From Phycisphaerae bacterium (GTDB lineage: Bacteria > Planctomycetota > Phycisphaerae > Sedimentisphaerales > Anaerobacaceae): a stretch of 64,000 nt of DNA. Under the pieces are notes generated by a model. That model worked only from the letters and a program-made list of their open reading frames with translations. It did not search any database and was not told where the DNA came from. The number at the start of each line of letters is the position of its first letter. Within the stretch, counting starts at the first letter, position 1. Below, piece by piece: positions 41,119 to 50,905 of the stretch. The DNA lies in the NCBI GenBank assembly GCA_026386805.1, contig JAPLMX010000189.1, positions 1-64,000 on the forward strand, read 5' to 3'. The position numbers and the translations under genes were made by a program.

Positions 41119-42705
41119 ATGGCGAGTCGCGAGATTCATCCGTCCATCGCGGGTATGGATATCATTTGTGCCGAGACGCCGGCCCCGCCCACGGCGATGG
41201 TCGTGTTCGGCGCCTCGGGCGACCTCGCGCATCGAAAGCTGCTGCCCGGCCTCGCGCAAATCCAGGAGCGGGGCCTATTGAGCGAGCAGTTTTGCCTGTT
41301 GGGCTGCGGGCGGACGGAATACTCCGATGACCAGTTCCGGCGGCTCGCGGCCGACGCGATCCGCAAGAACTCGGGGGGCGTCTCTTCCGACGCGTCGAAC
41401 ACATTTCTCGACAAGCTCTACTACCTCAGCGGCGACTATGGAGACGCCCGGACCTACGAGCGCATCAAGAGCAGGCTGGCCGAGTTGCGAAAAAGGCACA
41501 ACGTGGACGGCTGCAACCTGTTCCACCTCTCGGTCCCTCCCGTCCTCTATCAGACGATCATCGATCGCCTCGGCTCGGCCGACCTGTCGGGGACGGACGG
41601 CTCCGCGTGCGAGAAGCGGGCCCGGCTGATCGTGGAGAAGCCTTTCGGACGCGAACTGCAAAGCGCGGCCGAGCTCAACAACACAATCTCCAAGTGGTTC
41701 GAGGAATCCCAGGTCTACCGGATCGATCACTACCTGGGCAAAGAGACGGTCCAGAATATCATGATCTTTCGCTTTGCGAACGCCATCTTCGAGCCGGTCT
41801 GGAACCGCAACCACGTCGACAACGTCCAGATCACCATTGCCGAGACGCTGGGTGTGGAACACCGGGCGGACTACTACGACAAGTCCGGAGCGCTGCGAGA
41901 CATGTTCCAGAACCACATGCTCCAGATGCTGGCGCTTGTCGCGATGGAGCCGCCCATCTCGTTCGACGCCGACCGCGTCCGCGATGAGAAGGCCAAGCTC
42001 CTGCGGGCGCTGCGACCTTTCGACTGCGGATCGCGGGAAGCAGGCGAGGCGATCTCGCCCTCCCATTGCCGTGTCGTTCGAGGCCAGTACGGTCCTGGCC
42101 GAATCGACGGCCAATCGGTGCCCGGCTATGGCTCGGAGAAGGGCGTGGCTCCCAATTCGAGGACGGAGACCTTCGTCGCCGCCCGGCTTCTCATCGATAA
42201 TTGGCGCTGGAAGGACGTGCCTTTCTACCTGCGGACCGGCAAAAGACTGGCGAAGAAGAGCACCGAGATCGCCGTAACATTCAAGGAGATTCCGCACTCG
42301 CTGTTCGGCTCGGTGGGGCTCGACCAGATGCCACCCAACGTCCTGGTGTTCCAGATTCAGCCGGAGGAAGGAATCGCGCTGCGTTTCCAGGCCAAGCGGC
42401 CGGGATCGAAGATTTGCATGGGCACGCTGCAGATGGCGTTCCGCTACAGGGACGTTTTCGGCGTGGAGATGCCCGAAGCCTATCAGCGGCTGCTGCTGGA
42501 CAGCATGGCCGGCGACCAGACGCTGTTCACGCGCTTCGACAGCATCGAGGTCTCCTGGCAGCTCCTGATGCCGGTACTGGAGGCCTGGGAGAACAGCCCG
42601 CAGAAACCGTTCGAATACCCCGCCGGCAGCGAGAGCCTCCCGCAAGCCGACGCCCTCCTCGAAGCCGACGGCCGCCGATGGCACAAACCGGGCGCGGAGT
42701 CCTGA
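41119..42705 (+). CDS. zwf: Glucose-6-phosphate 1-dehydrogenase
   Basis: A 528-residue NADP-dependent enzyme that starts the oxidative pentose phosphate pathway. It shows the Rossmann motif [16 protein letters not shown], the substrate motif [13 protein letters not shown] with its catalytic His, and the C-terminal core. The length fits. It follows the oxygen-defence genes on the same strand, so NADPH supply for peroxide reduction is a reasonable link. No pgl or gnd gene is next to it. A short GGTGTG/CACACC hairpin (42753-42771) lies before the convergent gene. Confidence 0.94.
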   Translation: MASREIHPSIAGMDIICAETPAPPTAMVVFGASGDLAHRKLLPGLAQIQERGLLSEQFCLLGCGRTEYSDDQFRRLAADAIRKNSGGVSSDASNTFLDKLYYLSGDYGDARTYERIKSRLAELRKRHNVDGCNLFHLSVPPVLYQTIIDRLGSADLSGTDGSACEKRARLIVEKPFGRELQSAAELNNTISKWFEESQVYRIDHYLGKETVQNIMIFRFANAIFEPVWNRNHVDNVQITIAETLGVEHRADYYDKSGALRDMFQNHMLQMLALVAMEPPISFDADRVRDEKAKLLRALRPFDCGSREAGEAISPSHCRVVRGQYGPGRIDGQSVPGYGSEKGVAPNSRTETFVAARLLIDNWRWKDVPFYLRTGKRLAKKSTEIAVTFKEIPHSLFGSVGLDQMPPNVLVFQIQPEEGIALRFQAKRPGSKICMGTLQMAFRYRDVFGVEMPEAYQRLLLDSMAGDQTLFTRFDSIEVSWQLLMPVLEAWENSPQKPFEYPAGSESLPQADALLEADGRRWHKPGAES

Positions 42706-42768
42706 TTCTCCGCCATGATGACGAGCGCACGGGATCGGCCGATGGAGACGGTGTGTGCACGGCACACC

Positions 42769-43785
42769 CTACCAGCCGACCGCCAGCACGTTTTCCGTCG
42801 GTACGCCCGGGGGCAGGCCGCCGCCGCAGGACAGGATGATCCGGCTCTTGTCGGCCAGAGGCTCGACGGCCGCTCGCACGCTCGCCGTCACTTCGGCTGG
42901 CGTCCCCTGCGCCAGAACGTCACGCGGCGGGATGTTCCCCAGCAGCGTCACACTCGGGCCAGCCCATTCCCTCATCTGGGCCAGCGAGTGCTCGAAACTG
43001 AAGTTGAAAAGGTTGATGCCGATCTCGGCCAGGAACTTCGCACAGACGCGCCCTTGCGCGTCGTTGTGGAAGAAACGCACGGGCACATCGAGACAGCCGA
43101 AAATACGTTTGAGATAGGGCAACGCGGTATTCCGGAGATCCCCTTCGCCGAGGAACCCAACGATGTCATCGAGCACGAAGATGCCCTCGACCGATGGCAG
43201 ACACTCCTTCTGGTATTGCAGCCAATCGACGATGAAATCCGTGATCAGCGTCAGGAGCCGCTGCATCTCATCCGGGCTGGTGCGAATCGCCATCAGAAAC
43301 TCCGTCGTTCCCATGAGAAAGCTGGCGATATTCAGCGGCCCACGCGAAACGGCGAACCGGATCGAATGTCCCGCCTCCTCAATGCCTTGGCGGTGAAGCT
43401 GCCAGCGATGGACCACGAAAGGCAGCAGTCCATCGGTCCTGACATTGGGCTTCTCTAGGCGGCCGACATCGTCCATCGTCCTGAGGATACGATCGGCAAA
43501 GGGCAGATCCTGCTCGGCCCAGCGGCACTTGGTCCCGAACGCGGACGGCTCCGTACACATCCCAAACTCGGACCAGAAGCCCGGCAAGAACATGATCTGC
43601 GGAAATGTCCGCACCGCCTTAAGATTGGCCGCGAGCCATTTCTCGTCGCTCGCGTAGTAGTCCAGCGTGGAAATGCCCGCCCAGCCGGGCAGCCAGGGGC
43701 TGTCAATGATGAACCCCACCGGCAGAGGATCGAAGACCTCCCCCTCCATCACGGCCAGCAGCTTCTCCCATTGCTCGTTGGTCAT
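42769..43785 (-). CDS. Uroporphyrinogen decarboxylase-family (MtaA/CmuA-like) protein
   Basis: A 338-residue UroD-fold TIM barrel. Motifs FVLDDIVGFLGEGD, NLFNFSFEHSLAQM and ILSCGGGLPPGVPTENV fit the branch that includes corrinoid-dependent methyltransferases and many uncharacterised catabolic proteins, rather than haem synthesis. The ATG at 43785 with GGAG 8 bases upstream is preferred over one 54 bases earlier. It is next to a Gfo/Idh/MocA gene and may share its transcript across a word-like repeat. Its substrate is unknown. Confidence 0.75.
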   Translation of the reverse strand: MTNEQWEKLLAVMEGEVFDPLPVGFIIDSPWLPGWAGISTLDYYASDEKWLAANLKAVRTFPQIMFLPGFWSEFGMCTEPSAFGTKCRWAEQDLPFADRILRTMDDVGRLEKPNVRTDGLLPFVVHRWQLHRQGIEEAGHSIRFAVSRGPLNIASFLMGTTEFLMAIRTSPDEMQRLLTLITDFIVDWLQYQKECLPSVEGIFVLDDIVGFLGEGDLRNTALPYLKRIFGCLDVPVRFFHNDAQGRVCAKFLAEIGINLFNFSFEHSLAQMREWAGPSVTLLGNIPPRDVLAQGTPAEVTASVRAAVEPLADKSRIILSCGGGLPPGVPTENVLAVGW

Positions 43786-43799
43786 CACTTGCTCCAGAA

Positions 43800-43860
43800 G
43801 TTTGATCGTTGATTGTTGATTCAAGAAATCAAACATCACAAATCAAACATCACACTTCCT
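43800..43860. repeat. Word-like repeat (TTGATCGTTGATTGTTGATTC / AATCAAACATCACA)
   Basis: GATTGTTGATTC on one side is mirrored by AAATCAAACATCACAAATC on the other. It lies between the two adjacent minus-strand genes. Confidence 0.5.
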
Positions 43861-43863
43861 GCG

Positions 43864-45039
43864 TCAAAAGGTTTTGACTGGAACCTCCACGCCCTTCCGT
43901 TCCGCCGAAACGTAGGCGCTGTAGATCGTCGAGATGCAGTCGGCCGCGATGCTGCTGTCGCTTTCCACCGGCTCGCCGTAGGCGACGGTGCGGTAGAACG
44001 CTTCGATCTCCTGCGGATACCCGGTGAACCAGTCCTCATTCGGCGAAGGATACGTCCAACCCTGCTTGGTCCCGATCTTCTCCACCACGTAGACGTCCTG
44101 GAAGTTTGCCTCCACGGGATTGTAGGTCTGCATGGCCGTATTGGGGTTGATGTTGCAGAACGTCCGGTGGTTGTTCGCGGCAACCTCCAGCCAGTTGTGA
44201 ATCCCGCCCAGGATGATGTCCGACGCGAAGATCGTCGCGACGGTCCCGTCTTCAAAGGTGACGTGCATCATCGAAAAATCGTCAATGTCGAAGTAGTTGG
44301 AGCGGATGTGGCCCTCATCGCGGAAGCTCGGCATGCGCGTCATCGCGTGAATGCGGGCCGTGACGGACTTCGGCCGGATCGGCTGGCCGTCGCGGGCCTT
44401 GCCCTCCACGCGTTTGAGGTACAGGGCCGCCGTCAGGGGGTGACATCCCTTGCCGATCATGACGCCGCCGCCGGAGTACTTCCAGTACGCGTAGGTCTTG
44501 GCGTGCGAGCCGGAGTGGGCCTCTTCCGCATGAATCCAAAGGACCTGGGCCCCGGTCTTCTCGATGATCTCGCGCTCCTTCTGGACCGAGGGGGCATAGA
44601 TCCAGTTCTCCGCGTAGAGGATGCGTCCCTTGCTCTTCTTCTCCGCCTTGAGCATGCGCTCGATACTCGCCAGGGCCTCTTTCTGAGCCTTCTCCTTGGG
44701 GAAGGTCTCGCCGTTGAAATTCTCGGAGCCGTCGCCGAAGAAGCCCGTCAGAGGCTTCTCCACAATCGCGAACTTGCCCCGTTCCAAGGCCGCAATCGCA
44801 ATCGACTCGTGCGCCGACGCCGTGGCACAACAGTGAATGACATCCACGTCGTCCAGAAGTCTTTCGAGCGAATCGTAGGCGGCGATCTCGTGCTTCTGGG
44901 CGTAGGCCTCCGCCCCTTCCAGGGCGTACACGCCCTTGATCTCGACGTTGGTGCTGTACACCTGCCCAATCGCCTCGAAATGGAAGGAGGCGGAAAAACC
45001 CGCCCCCACAATGCCGGCGCGAACAGTCTTTTTATTCAT
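43864..45039 (-). CDS. Gfo/Idh/MocA family oxidoreductase (cytoplasmic)
   Basis: A 391-residue dehydrogenase with Rossmann motif AGIVGAGFSASFH and VEKPL. No export signal is present. An unusual insert (FFGDGSENFNGETFPKEKAQ) follows the EKP motif. GKGCHPLTAAL gives the C-terminal His. The ATG at 45039 has GGAG upstream. It sits with UroD-like and ThuA genes and probably oxidises a sugar, cyclitol or derivative. Confidence 0.87.
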   Translation of the reverse strand: MNKKTVRAGIVGAGFSASFHFEAIGQVYSTNVEIKGVYALEGAEAYAQKHEIAAYDSLERLLDDVDVIHCCATASAHESIAIAALERGKFAIVEKPLTGFFGDGSENFNGETFPKEKAQKEALASIERMLKAEKKSKGRILYAENWIYAPSVQKEREIIEKTGAQVLWIHAEEAHSGSHAKTYAYWKYSGGGVMIGKGCHPLTAALYLKRVEGKARDGQPIRPKSVTARIHAMTRMPSFRDEGHIRSNYFDIDDFSMMHVTFEDGTVATIFASDIILGGIHNWLEVAANNHRTFCNINPNTAMQTYNPVEANFQDVYVVEKIGTKQGWTYPSPNEDWFTGYPQEIEAFYRTVAYGEPVESDSSIAADCISTIYSAYVSAERKGVEVPVKTF

Positions 45040-45056
45040 TCCCAAGCTCCTGCTAT

Positions 45057-45236
45057 CAACAACGAATTCCTACGAGAAAGCCACAGAGAGCACAGAGGTC
45101 ACCGAGAAGAGAAGAAGGCCGGAAGACAAGAACGTGGGAAGGCAGAAAGGTCCAAACGTGCTCCTACCTTCTTCTCTTCTCATCTTCATTCCTTCCTCTC
45201 TGTGATCTCTGTGTCCTCTGTGGCAATCATGCTTCT
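45057..45236. repeat. Word-like inverted repeat (CCACAGAGAGCACAGAGG / CTCTGTGTCCTCTGTGG)
   Basis: The outer words CCACAGAGAGCACAGAGGTC are mirrored by GATCTCTGTGTCCTCTGTGG, and the inner words AAGAGAAGAAGG by CCTTCTTCTCTTCT. It is the longest word-like element in the window, at about 180 bases. Confidence 0.6.
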
Positions 45237-46181
45237 TCACTTCTTCATCAGTTTCGCACTGGGCGTGGTGTCGGCCTTGAGGTCCCCGAGAACGAATTGA
45301 ATACCGTCGAGATAATGCTGCAGGACGATCGGGTTCCAGAAAAGCTCATGCTCGTGGCCGAGGGCACAGTAGAACACCCGGCCCTGGCCGTAGTTCTTTA
45401 CCCACGTCATCGCGAAGTCCTGGTCCTGACGGTGAACGTTCTTCTGCTGCTCCGGCGTGGTCCGGGTCCGCTCGGGGTCCACGCTAAGCAGGACCCGCAG
45501 ATTCTCTCGCGAGTACGGGGCCGTCACCTGGTAGATCTCATCCGTCACGATGAAATAGGGCTCTTTGAACGCCGCCATCAGCGGGTGATCCGGCTCTTCC
45601 ACGCGCAGCACGACGGTCGAGCCGGCACCCCACGGGTGATTGTCGAACCGCGCCCCGGCGATATTCCCGAACTCGGGCCAATCGCGGAAGCTCGCCACGC
45701 CGGCATGGATGATGGCCAGACCGCCGCCGGTCTGGAGGAAATCGACGAAGCTCTTCTTGAGCATCTCATCGCGCTGACGTGCCTTCGCCTGTTCCTGCGG
45801 CGGCCGCTTGGCGAAATCCTCCGGCAGGAAGATCTCTTCGTTCGTATTGTTGAGCACGACGGCGTCGAACTGCTTGAGGCTCTGCGGCTCGAACAGGGCG
45901 TCATTCTCGGTGAGCACAGCCTCGAACGCACCGGTCTTCTGGCCCAGGATCTCGATGGCCTTGGCGCCGAAGGGCCGGGCCGTGTGCTGGTAGCCCCAGG
46001 ACCGCGAAAAGACCAGGAGCTTGCGAGCCTTCGCGGGCTGGACCCGGCCCTTCTGGGGCGCCGCCGCCTGCATCTTGGCGATCTCTGCCGCGGTCGGCAC
46101 CGGGTCTTGGCCCCATAAACAGGCCGGCATCAGCAGCATGGCGGCCGCGAGAACGAACCCCAATCGTTTGTGACCAATCAT
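45237..46181 (-). CDS. Secreted ThuA-domain protein
   Basis: A 314-residue exported protein of the ThuA class I glutamine amidotransferase-like fold (LVFSRSWGYQHTARPFGAKAI, GGLAIIHAGVASF, FYCALGHEHELFW). ThuA proteins take part in trehalose/disaccharide use, often beside Gfo/Idh/MocA dehydrogenases; 3-keto-sugar work has been proposed. A signal peptide (LGFVLAAAMLLMPACLWGQ) is present. The ATG at 46181 has GGAGG 6 bases upstream. A compound palindrome separates it from the next Gfo/Idh/MocA gene. Confidence 0.83.
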   Translation of the reverse strand: MIGHKRLGFVLAAAMLLMPACLWGQDPVPTAAEIAKMQAAAPQKGRVQPAKARKLLVFSRSWGYQHTARPFGAKAIEILGQKTGAFEAVLTENDALFEPQSLKQFDAVVLNNTNEEIFLPEDFAKRPPQEQAKARQRDEMLKKSFVDFLQTGGGLAIIHAGVASFRDWPEFGNIAGARFDNHPWGAGSTVVLRVEEPDHPLMAAFKEPYFIVTDEIYQVTAPYSRENLRVLLSVDPERTRTTPEQQKNVHRQDQDFAMTWVKNYGQGRVFYCALGHEHELFWNPIVLQHYLDGIQFVLGDLKADTTPSAKLMKK

Positions 46182-46199
46182 TTGTGCCTCCTGCAACAT

Positions 46200-46266
46200 G
46201 TAGGGTGGGGCTTGCCCCACCGCATACCATGCAGCGGACGAGCTGGTGGGGCAAGCCCCACCCTAC
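46200..46266. repeat. Compound palindrome (GTAGGGTGGGGCTTGCCCCACC arms)
   Basis: The left arm GTAGGGTGGGGCTTGCCCCA and right arm TGGGGCAAGCCCCACCCTAC are inverted copies, and each also folds on itself (GGGGCTTGCCCC). About 25 bases lie between. Confidence 0.7.
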
Positions 46267-46277
46267 AACCAAAGGAC

Positions 46278-47630
46278 CTACAACTTCCACGGCGCCCGCA
46301 TGGTCCTGGAGAGCATCCCGTTCGCCTGGGCGTCGTTGAGGAACTGCTCCTGGCCGGGGTCCCACCGCAGCTTGCGGCCGAGGTGCATCGCAATGTCGCC
46401 CAGCAGACAGGCCGAGCACGAGCGGTGCGCGACCTCCACCGGCGCAATGGTCTGGGCCCGCGATTTGATGCACTCATAAAAGTTGGCCTTGTGGTGATTG
46501 CTCACGTAGAGCTTGGTCTCGCCGGCGCCGATGGTCTCTTGCAGCAGCGACTTCGGCTCGGCGTCGATCGCGCCCCGCGTCACGAAGACCCAGCCCTTGT
46601 CGCCCTCGAACCGAATGCCGTTCTTGACCTTCTTCTCATCCTCGCAAATCATCTTGACGCCGTTGGCGTAGGTGTATTCGATGTGGAAGGTTCCGTGCAC
46701 ATCCCAAAGCCCGTCCTTCGGGAATTCGGCCTGGCCCTGGACATCGACCGGGCCGGTGTATTCGGTGCCCATGCCCCAATGGGCGATGTCGAGGTGGTGG
46801 CTGCCCCAGCCGGTGATCATGCCCGCCCCGTAGTCGGAGATGCGGAGCCAGCCCGGCCGGGCGTTGAGGCTGTTCTGGGGATGCACCCGTTCCTCCGTGT
46901 AGGGGGCCCAGGAGACCGGACCCAGCCACATTTCGTAGTTCAAATTCTCCGGCACCGGCATCGTCGGCTGAGGATCGCAGCCAGGGTCTGTGCCGAAGCC
47001 GATGATAATCCGCTGGAGTTTGCCGGCCCGGCCGTTGCGAACCAGCTCGCAGGCTTGCCGGAACAGCTTGTCGGAACGCTGCTGGCTCCCGATCTGAAAG
47101 ACGCGGTTGAACCGCCGAACCGTGTCGCTCACGACGCGTCCCTCCTGAATGGTCAGAGAACACGGCTTTTGCAGGAAGATGTCCTTGCCGTTTCGGGCCG
47201 CTTCCAGAGCGGGCAGGGCGTGCCAGTGGTCCGGCGTGGAGATCTGCACCGCATCGATGTCGCTCCGCGCCGCCAGTTCCCGGAAGTCACCGTAGACGGC
47301 GCAGCCTTTGTACTCGCCCCCGGAACTTCGCTTGGCGTAAGTGGACTCGACCCTCTTGCGAGCCATTTGCGCCCTTTTGGCGTCCAGATCGCAGACGGCC
47401 ACGACCTGCACCTGCGGGAGACCAAGGGCTTCGCCCAGGTCGCCGTTACCCATGCGGCCGACGCCGATGCAGCCAACCGTGATCCGCTCGCTCGGGGCCG
47501 CCGCTCCGAAGACCGAGGCGGGAACGATCGTGGGAAGAGCGAAACCTGTCCCCACCGCCGCTGCCGTTCTCAGGAAGTCCCGACGGGATAAGGTGCGCAT
47601 TGCCGATGGATGACCCATGAATCTCGTCAT
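46278..47630 (-). CDS. Tat-exported Gfo/Idh/MocA family oxidoreductase
   Basis: A 450-residue paralogue of the protein at 30516. It has Tat signal TLSRRDFLRTAAAVGTGFALP, Rossmann VGCIGVGRMGNGD, LQKPCSL in place of the usual EKP, and HHLDIAHWGMG. The ATG at 47630 with GAGGAG 7 bases upstream is chosen; an ATG 30 bases downstream is also possible. The Glu-to-Gln change in the EKP motif is unusual, although the Lys is kept. It is divergent from an exported TIM-barrel gene. Confidence 0.87.
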   Translation of the reverse strand: MTRFMGHPSAMRTLSRRDFLRTAAAVGTGFALPTIVPASVFGAAAPSERITVGCIGVGRMGNGDLGEALGLPQVQVVAVCDLDAKRAQMARKRVESTYAKRSSGGEYKGCAVYGDFRELAARSDIDAVQISTPDHWHALPALEAARNGKDIFLQKPCSLTIQEGRVVSDTVRRFNRVFQIGSQQRSDKLFRQACELVRNGRAGKLQRIIIGFGTDPGCDPQPTMPVPENLNYEMWLGPVSWAPYTEERVHPQNSLNARPGWLRISDYGAGMITGWGSHHLDIAHWGMGTEYTGPVDVQGQAEFPKDGLWDVHGTFHIEYTYANGVKMICEDEKKVKNGIRFEGDKGWVFVTRGAIDAEPKSLLQETIGAGETKLYVSNHHKANFYECIKSRAQTIAPVEVAHRSCSACLLGDIAMHLGRKLRWDPGQEQFLNDAQANGMLSRTMRAPWKL

Positions 47631-47849
47631 AAAAGCACTCCTCAATCTGGCCGTTCAACGTCAGGGTTGGATCGTCGGTGACCGCCGGCTCCCCGGTCTG
47701 ACCAAGCCCAATCTTAACGCGCGGACGCCCGGCCGGCAAGACCGCCGAAAATCGAATTTGCGGAGGTGCTTGCCACGGCGGAACAACTGGGCTATCATGG
47801 CCGCAGGTCTTCCGTGATGAACAAGGATCAGCAAAAGGAGACGGTGTTT

Positions 47850-48743
47850 ATGAAACCGAATCACAACAGAAGAGAGTTCTTGCAGATCGCGACGGCCGGA
47901 GCGGCCGCGTTGGTCGCGGCTCCGGTGTGGGGCGCCGAAAGCAACAAGAAGGGTAAAGGCCGCAACCGGCAATCCCAGAAAGCGTCGACCCCGGCTTCGA
48001 CCGAGGGCCGCAAGCTACCCTTCGAGCTGGGCTTGGCGTCGTACACGTGCCGAAAGTTCGACCTCAAGCAGACTCTGGCAATGGCAAACCGGGCCGGCCT
48101 CAAACACATCGCACTCAAGGACGTTCACCTGGCGATGAATAGCAGCCCGGAACAGATCAAAGAGGTTGTCGCCCAGGTGAAAGACGCGGGCCTGGACCTC
48201 TATGGCGGCGGCGTCATCTACATGAGAAACGAGGCACAGGTCAACGAGGCGTTTGACTACGCCAAGGCCGCCGGGATGAGGGTCATCATCGGCGTGCCCG
48301 AGCCCGAGTTGCTGCCCCTGGTGAACAAGAAAGTCAAAGAATATGACATCAAGGTCGCCATTCACAACCACGGCCCGACCGACAAGGTCTACCCCATACC
48401 GGCGACGGCCTATGAGAAGATCAAGGACCTCGACAAGCGAATCGGGCTATGCGACGACATCGGCCACACGGCCCGTGCCGGCGTGGACTCGGCCACCTCG
48501 CTCGAACAGTTCGCCGACCGGCTTCTGGACATCCACATCAAGGACGTGACGGCGGCTAATCCCAAAGGCGGCACGACCGAGGTTGGCCGCGGCGTCATCA
48601 GTATCCCCCAGGTCATTCGGACTCTCGTCAAGATCAACTACACCGGAATCGTGTCGTTTGAGTACGAGGACCGCCCCGACGACCCGCTGCCCGGCTTGGC
48701 CGAGTCGGTCGGCTATGTTCGAGGCGTGATGGCCACTGTCTGA
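47850..48743 (+). CDS. Tat-exported sugar phosphate isomerase/epimerase-type TIM barrel
   Basis: A 297-residue xylose-isomerase-like (AP endonuclease 2 fold) protein. A Tat signal (NRREFLQIATAGAAAL) is followed by a Lys-rich linker and then the barrel, with metal-site motifs VAIHNHGPTDK, GLCDDIGHTARAG, LLDIHIKDVT and IVSFEYEDRPDDP. The ATG at 47850 has AAGGAG 9 bases upstream. Such proteins act with Gfo/Idh/MocA dehydrogenases on oxidised sugars; the exact reaction is unknown. Confidence 0.83.
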   Translation: MKPNHNRREFLQIATAGAAALVAAPVWGAESNKKGKGRNRQSQKASTPASTEGRKLPFELGLASYTCRKFDLKQTLAMANRAGLKHIALKDVHLAMNSSPEQIKEVVAQVKDAGLDLYGGGVIYMRNEAQVNEAFDYAKAAGMRVIIGVPEPELLPLVNKKVKEYDIKVAIHNHGPTDKVYPIPATAYEKIKDLDKRIGLCDDIGHTARAGVDSATSLEQFADRLLDIHIKDVTAANPKGGTTEVGRGVISIPQVIRTLVKINYTGIVSFEYEDRPDDPLPGLAESVGYVRGVMATV

Positions 48744-48763
48744 GGCAGACCGGTCAATCCCCT

Positions 48764-48857
48764 TGTCATCCTGAACGGAGCAACGCGGAGTGAAGGATCT
48801 GGGCCGCGACGGAGAGCAGCCTCTCATGCGTGGGCCAGATCCTTCGTCTTCGGCTCA
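48764..48857. repeat. TCATCCTGA-type element overlapping a stop codon
   Basis: The left arm TGTCATCCTGAACGGAGCAA and inner AAGGATCTGG/CCAGATCCTT words are present. The right arm breaks off after CTTCGGCTCA, whose TCA is the stop codon of the minus-strand gene ending here. Confidence 0.6.
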
Positions 48858-49892
48858 ACCCAGCTTGACAAGCCGCTTTTCTTTGGCTGAACGGTAAATC
48901 GCCAGAATCACTTCGACCGCTTTACGGGCCTCCGGGCCGCTGATCCAAAAGTCCGTCCCCTTCTCCAGGGAGTCGAGGAACGCCTTGAAATTGCGGGTGT
49001 GGTTCTCGTGTGTGATTGCCGCCGGATCGGCGACGCCGCCGCCACCTTGGATCTTTGTGAACTTCCGGCGGACCTGCTCGTCCTCGGGTCTCTCGTCGGC
49101 GAACTGCCAAACCGTGATGCTGTTCTCGACGTTGATGACCGTGCCCTTGGTGCCCGTGATCTCGAACCGGCGGAACTGGCCCGGAAATGAAGCCGTGGTC
49201 CCGTAGATGACGCCGAGGGCGCCAGTGGTGTACCGCAATGCCGCGACGGCGGTATCCTCGGTCTCCATCGTGTGCCCCAGCGTGGCCGTGTACGCCTGCA
49301 CCGACTCGATCGGCGGCATGAGGTCGCAGAGCATGTCCACCATGTGGATGGACTGGTTCATCAAGGCCCCGCCGCCGTCGAGCTTTTGCGTGCCGTGCCA
49401 GGAGTCCTTGTAGTACGCGTCGGTCCGCCACCACGGGACGTACACGCTTGCGTACGTGATCGTGCCGAACCGCCCGGACTGGATCGCCTCCCGCAGCGGC
49501 ACCATCAGGTCGTTGAACCGATACGGGAAAATGCCGCCCAGCCGGGTCCCGGCCTTCTGGTGGGCCTCGATCATCGCGTCGATCCGCTTCAGCGTGATCT
49601 CCACGGGCTTTTCGCAGATGACGTGCTTGCCCGCCTTGGCCGCCGCGACGGTCGGCTCCATGTGCAGCCCGCTCGGCGTGGCAATGGTCACGATGTCGAT
49701 ATCGTCGCTCTTGACCATGTCTTCGTAGCTGCTATACGCTTTGGCTCCGTACTTGCCGGCGAGGGCCTCCGCCTTCGGCACCACCGTGTCGCAGCAAGCG
49801 ACAAACCTGGCGTTGGGAATATCGCGGATCGCTCGTGCGTGAAAATCGGCGATCAACCCCGCGCCGACCACGCCAAAATTCCATGTCTTCAT
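48855..49892 (-). CDS. Gfo/Idh/MocA family oxidoreductase (cytoplasmic)
   Basis: A 345-residue dehydrogenase with Rossmann FGVVGAGLIADFHA, CEKPVEIT and GGALMNQSIHMVDML. It lacks an export signal and is closest to the myo-inositol/glucose-fructose type. AAGGAG lies 6 bases before the ATG. The last codons run into a repeat element that provides the stop. A TIM-barrel gene lies upstream on the same strand across a palindrome. Confidence 0.88.
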   Translation of the reverse strand: MKTWNFGVVGAGLIADFHARAIRDIPNARFVACCDTVVPKAEALAGKYGAKAYSSYEDMVKSDDIDIVTIATPSGLHMEPTVAAAKAGKHVICEKPVEITLKRIDAMIEAHQKAGTRLGGIFPYRFNDLMVPLREAIQSGRFGTITYASVYVPWWRTDAYYKDSWHGTQKLDGGGALMNQSIHMVDMLCDLMPPIESVQAYTATLGHTMETEDTAVAALRYTTGALGVIYGTTASFPGQFRRFEITGTKGTVINVENSITVWQFADERPEDEQVRRKFTKIQGGGGVADPAAITHENHTRNFKAFLDSLEKGTDFWISGPEARKAVEVILAIYRSAKEKRLVKLG

Positions 49893-49910
49893 GCTCTACT
49901 CCTTCTCAGG

Positions 49911-50017
49911 GTAGGATGGGCTTTAGCCCATGCCGCAAACAAGCTGGATAGGCGCCGGTCCATGCAGATTCCGTCTTGCCATGATGAATCATCCGCATGG
50001 GCTGAAGCCCATCCTAC
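49911..50017. repeat. Compound palindrome (GTAGGATGGGCTTTAGCCCAT arms)
   Basis: The left arm GTAGGATGGGCTTTAGCCCA and right arm GGGCTGAAGCCCATCCTAC are inverted, and each contains a hairpin of its own. About 65 bases lie between. It sits between two same-strand genes. Confidence 0.65.
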
Positions 50018-50022
50018 ATGAT

Positions 50023-50859
50023 TCAATCGCATTTTAGGCCGACCTCAGCAGCGAGGCTCCTCACCGCCGCGATGGCTTTGGAGAACAGCTCCGGCCCGGT
50101 CGAGCCGCCGAACTGGCCACCCGTCTCCAGGTGCGGCTCCATCGTCACGCAGCCCTGATACTTCATGGCCGCCAGCTCGGCCAAAAGCTCCTTGATTTGC
50201 CCGTCGCCCTGGCCCGGCATACTGCCGATGTCCTTGGCCCCAAGCTTCCAGTCTTTGATATGGATATGGACGACGTAGGGCTTCATCAAAGGCCAGCAGA
50301 CCTCGACGTTGTTCGTGATCTTCTCGCCCCAGACGAAGTTGGCGGGATCGTAGGCCAGCCGCAGCTTCGGCGAATCGATCTCCTTGACAAGGTCTACGCA
50401 GTTGGCAGCCGAGTGGCCGTAGATGTTGGCTTCGTTCTCGTGGACCATGACGACGTTGGTGCCCGTGAGCACTTCCAGCTTGGCCACCATGCGGTCCATG
50501 ACCTGGAAGCGATAGTCGTCGATGTTCTTGCCCTCCGGGGCATAATAGCTGAACATGCGGATGAACGGCGTCTCAAGGTATTGGGCCAGCTCGACAGCGT
50601 GCTTGAACTTGTCCAAGTGCGGCTTGAAGGGCTGATCCAGCTTGACCTTGCCAATCGGCGAGCCGATGGCGCTGACCTTGAGGCCGTGGTCCCGAATCAG
50701 CTTGCGGGTGTCCGCCAGCTCCTTTTGATTCAGGTCCATGAGGTTCTTCTTGTTGACGAACCGCGGCTCGATGTAGCCAACCTTCTCCTTCGCCAAAAAC
50801 TCGACCTGGCCACGGAAGTCTTCCGTCACTTCATCCGCAAAAGCACTCAGTTTCGCCAT
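50023..50859 (-). CDS. Sugar phosphate isomerase/epimerase-type TIM barrel
   Basis: A 278-residue cytoplasmic xylose-isomerase-like protein. Metal-site motifs VVMVHENEANIYGH, LRLAYDPANFVWGE, VVHIHIKDW and GCVTMEPHL are in the usual order. There is no signal sequence. It probably isomerises or cleaves a keto-sugar made by the adjacent dehydrogenase. GGAG lies 9 bases before the ATG. Confidence 0.85.
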   Translation of the reverse strand: MAKLSAFADEVTEDFRGQVEFLAKEKVGYIEPRFVNKKNLMDLNQKELADTRKLIRDHGLKVSAIGSPIGKVKLDQPFKPHLDKFKHAVELAQYLETPFIRMFSYYAPEGKNIDDYRFQVMDRMVAKLEVLTGTNVVMVHENEANIYGHSAANCVDLVKEIDSPKLRLAYDPANFVWGEKITNNVEVCWPLMKPYVVHIHIKDWKLGAKDIGSMPGQGDGQIKELLAELAAMKYQGCVTMEPHLETGGQFGGSTGPELFSKAIAAVRSLAAEVGLKCD

Positions 50860-50905
50860 TTTCAGTCACTCCAGAATTTTGAGTAGTTACACACCCCTAT
50901 GCACT

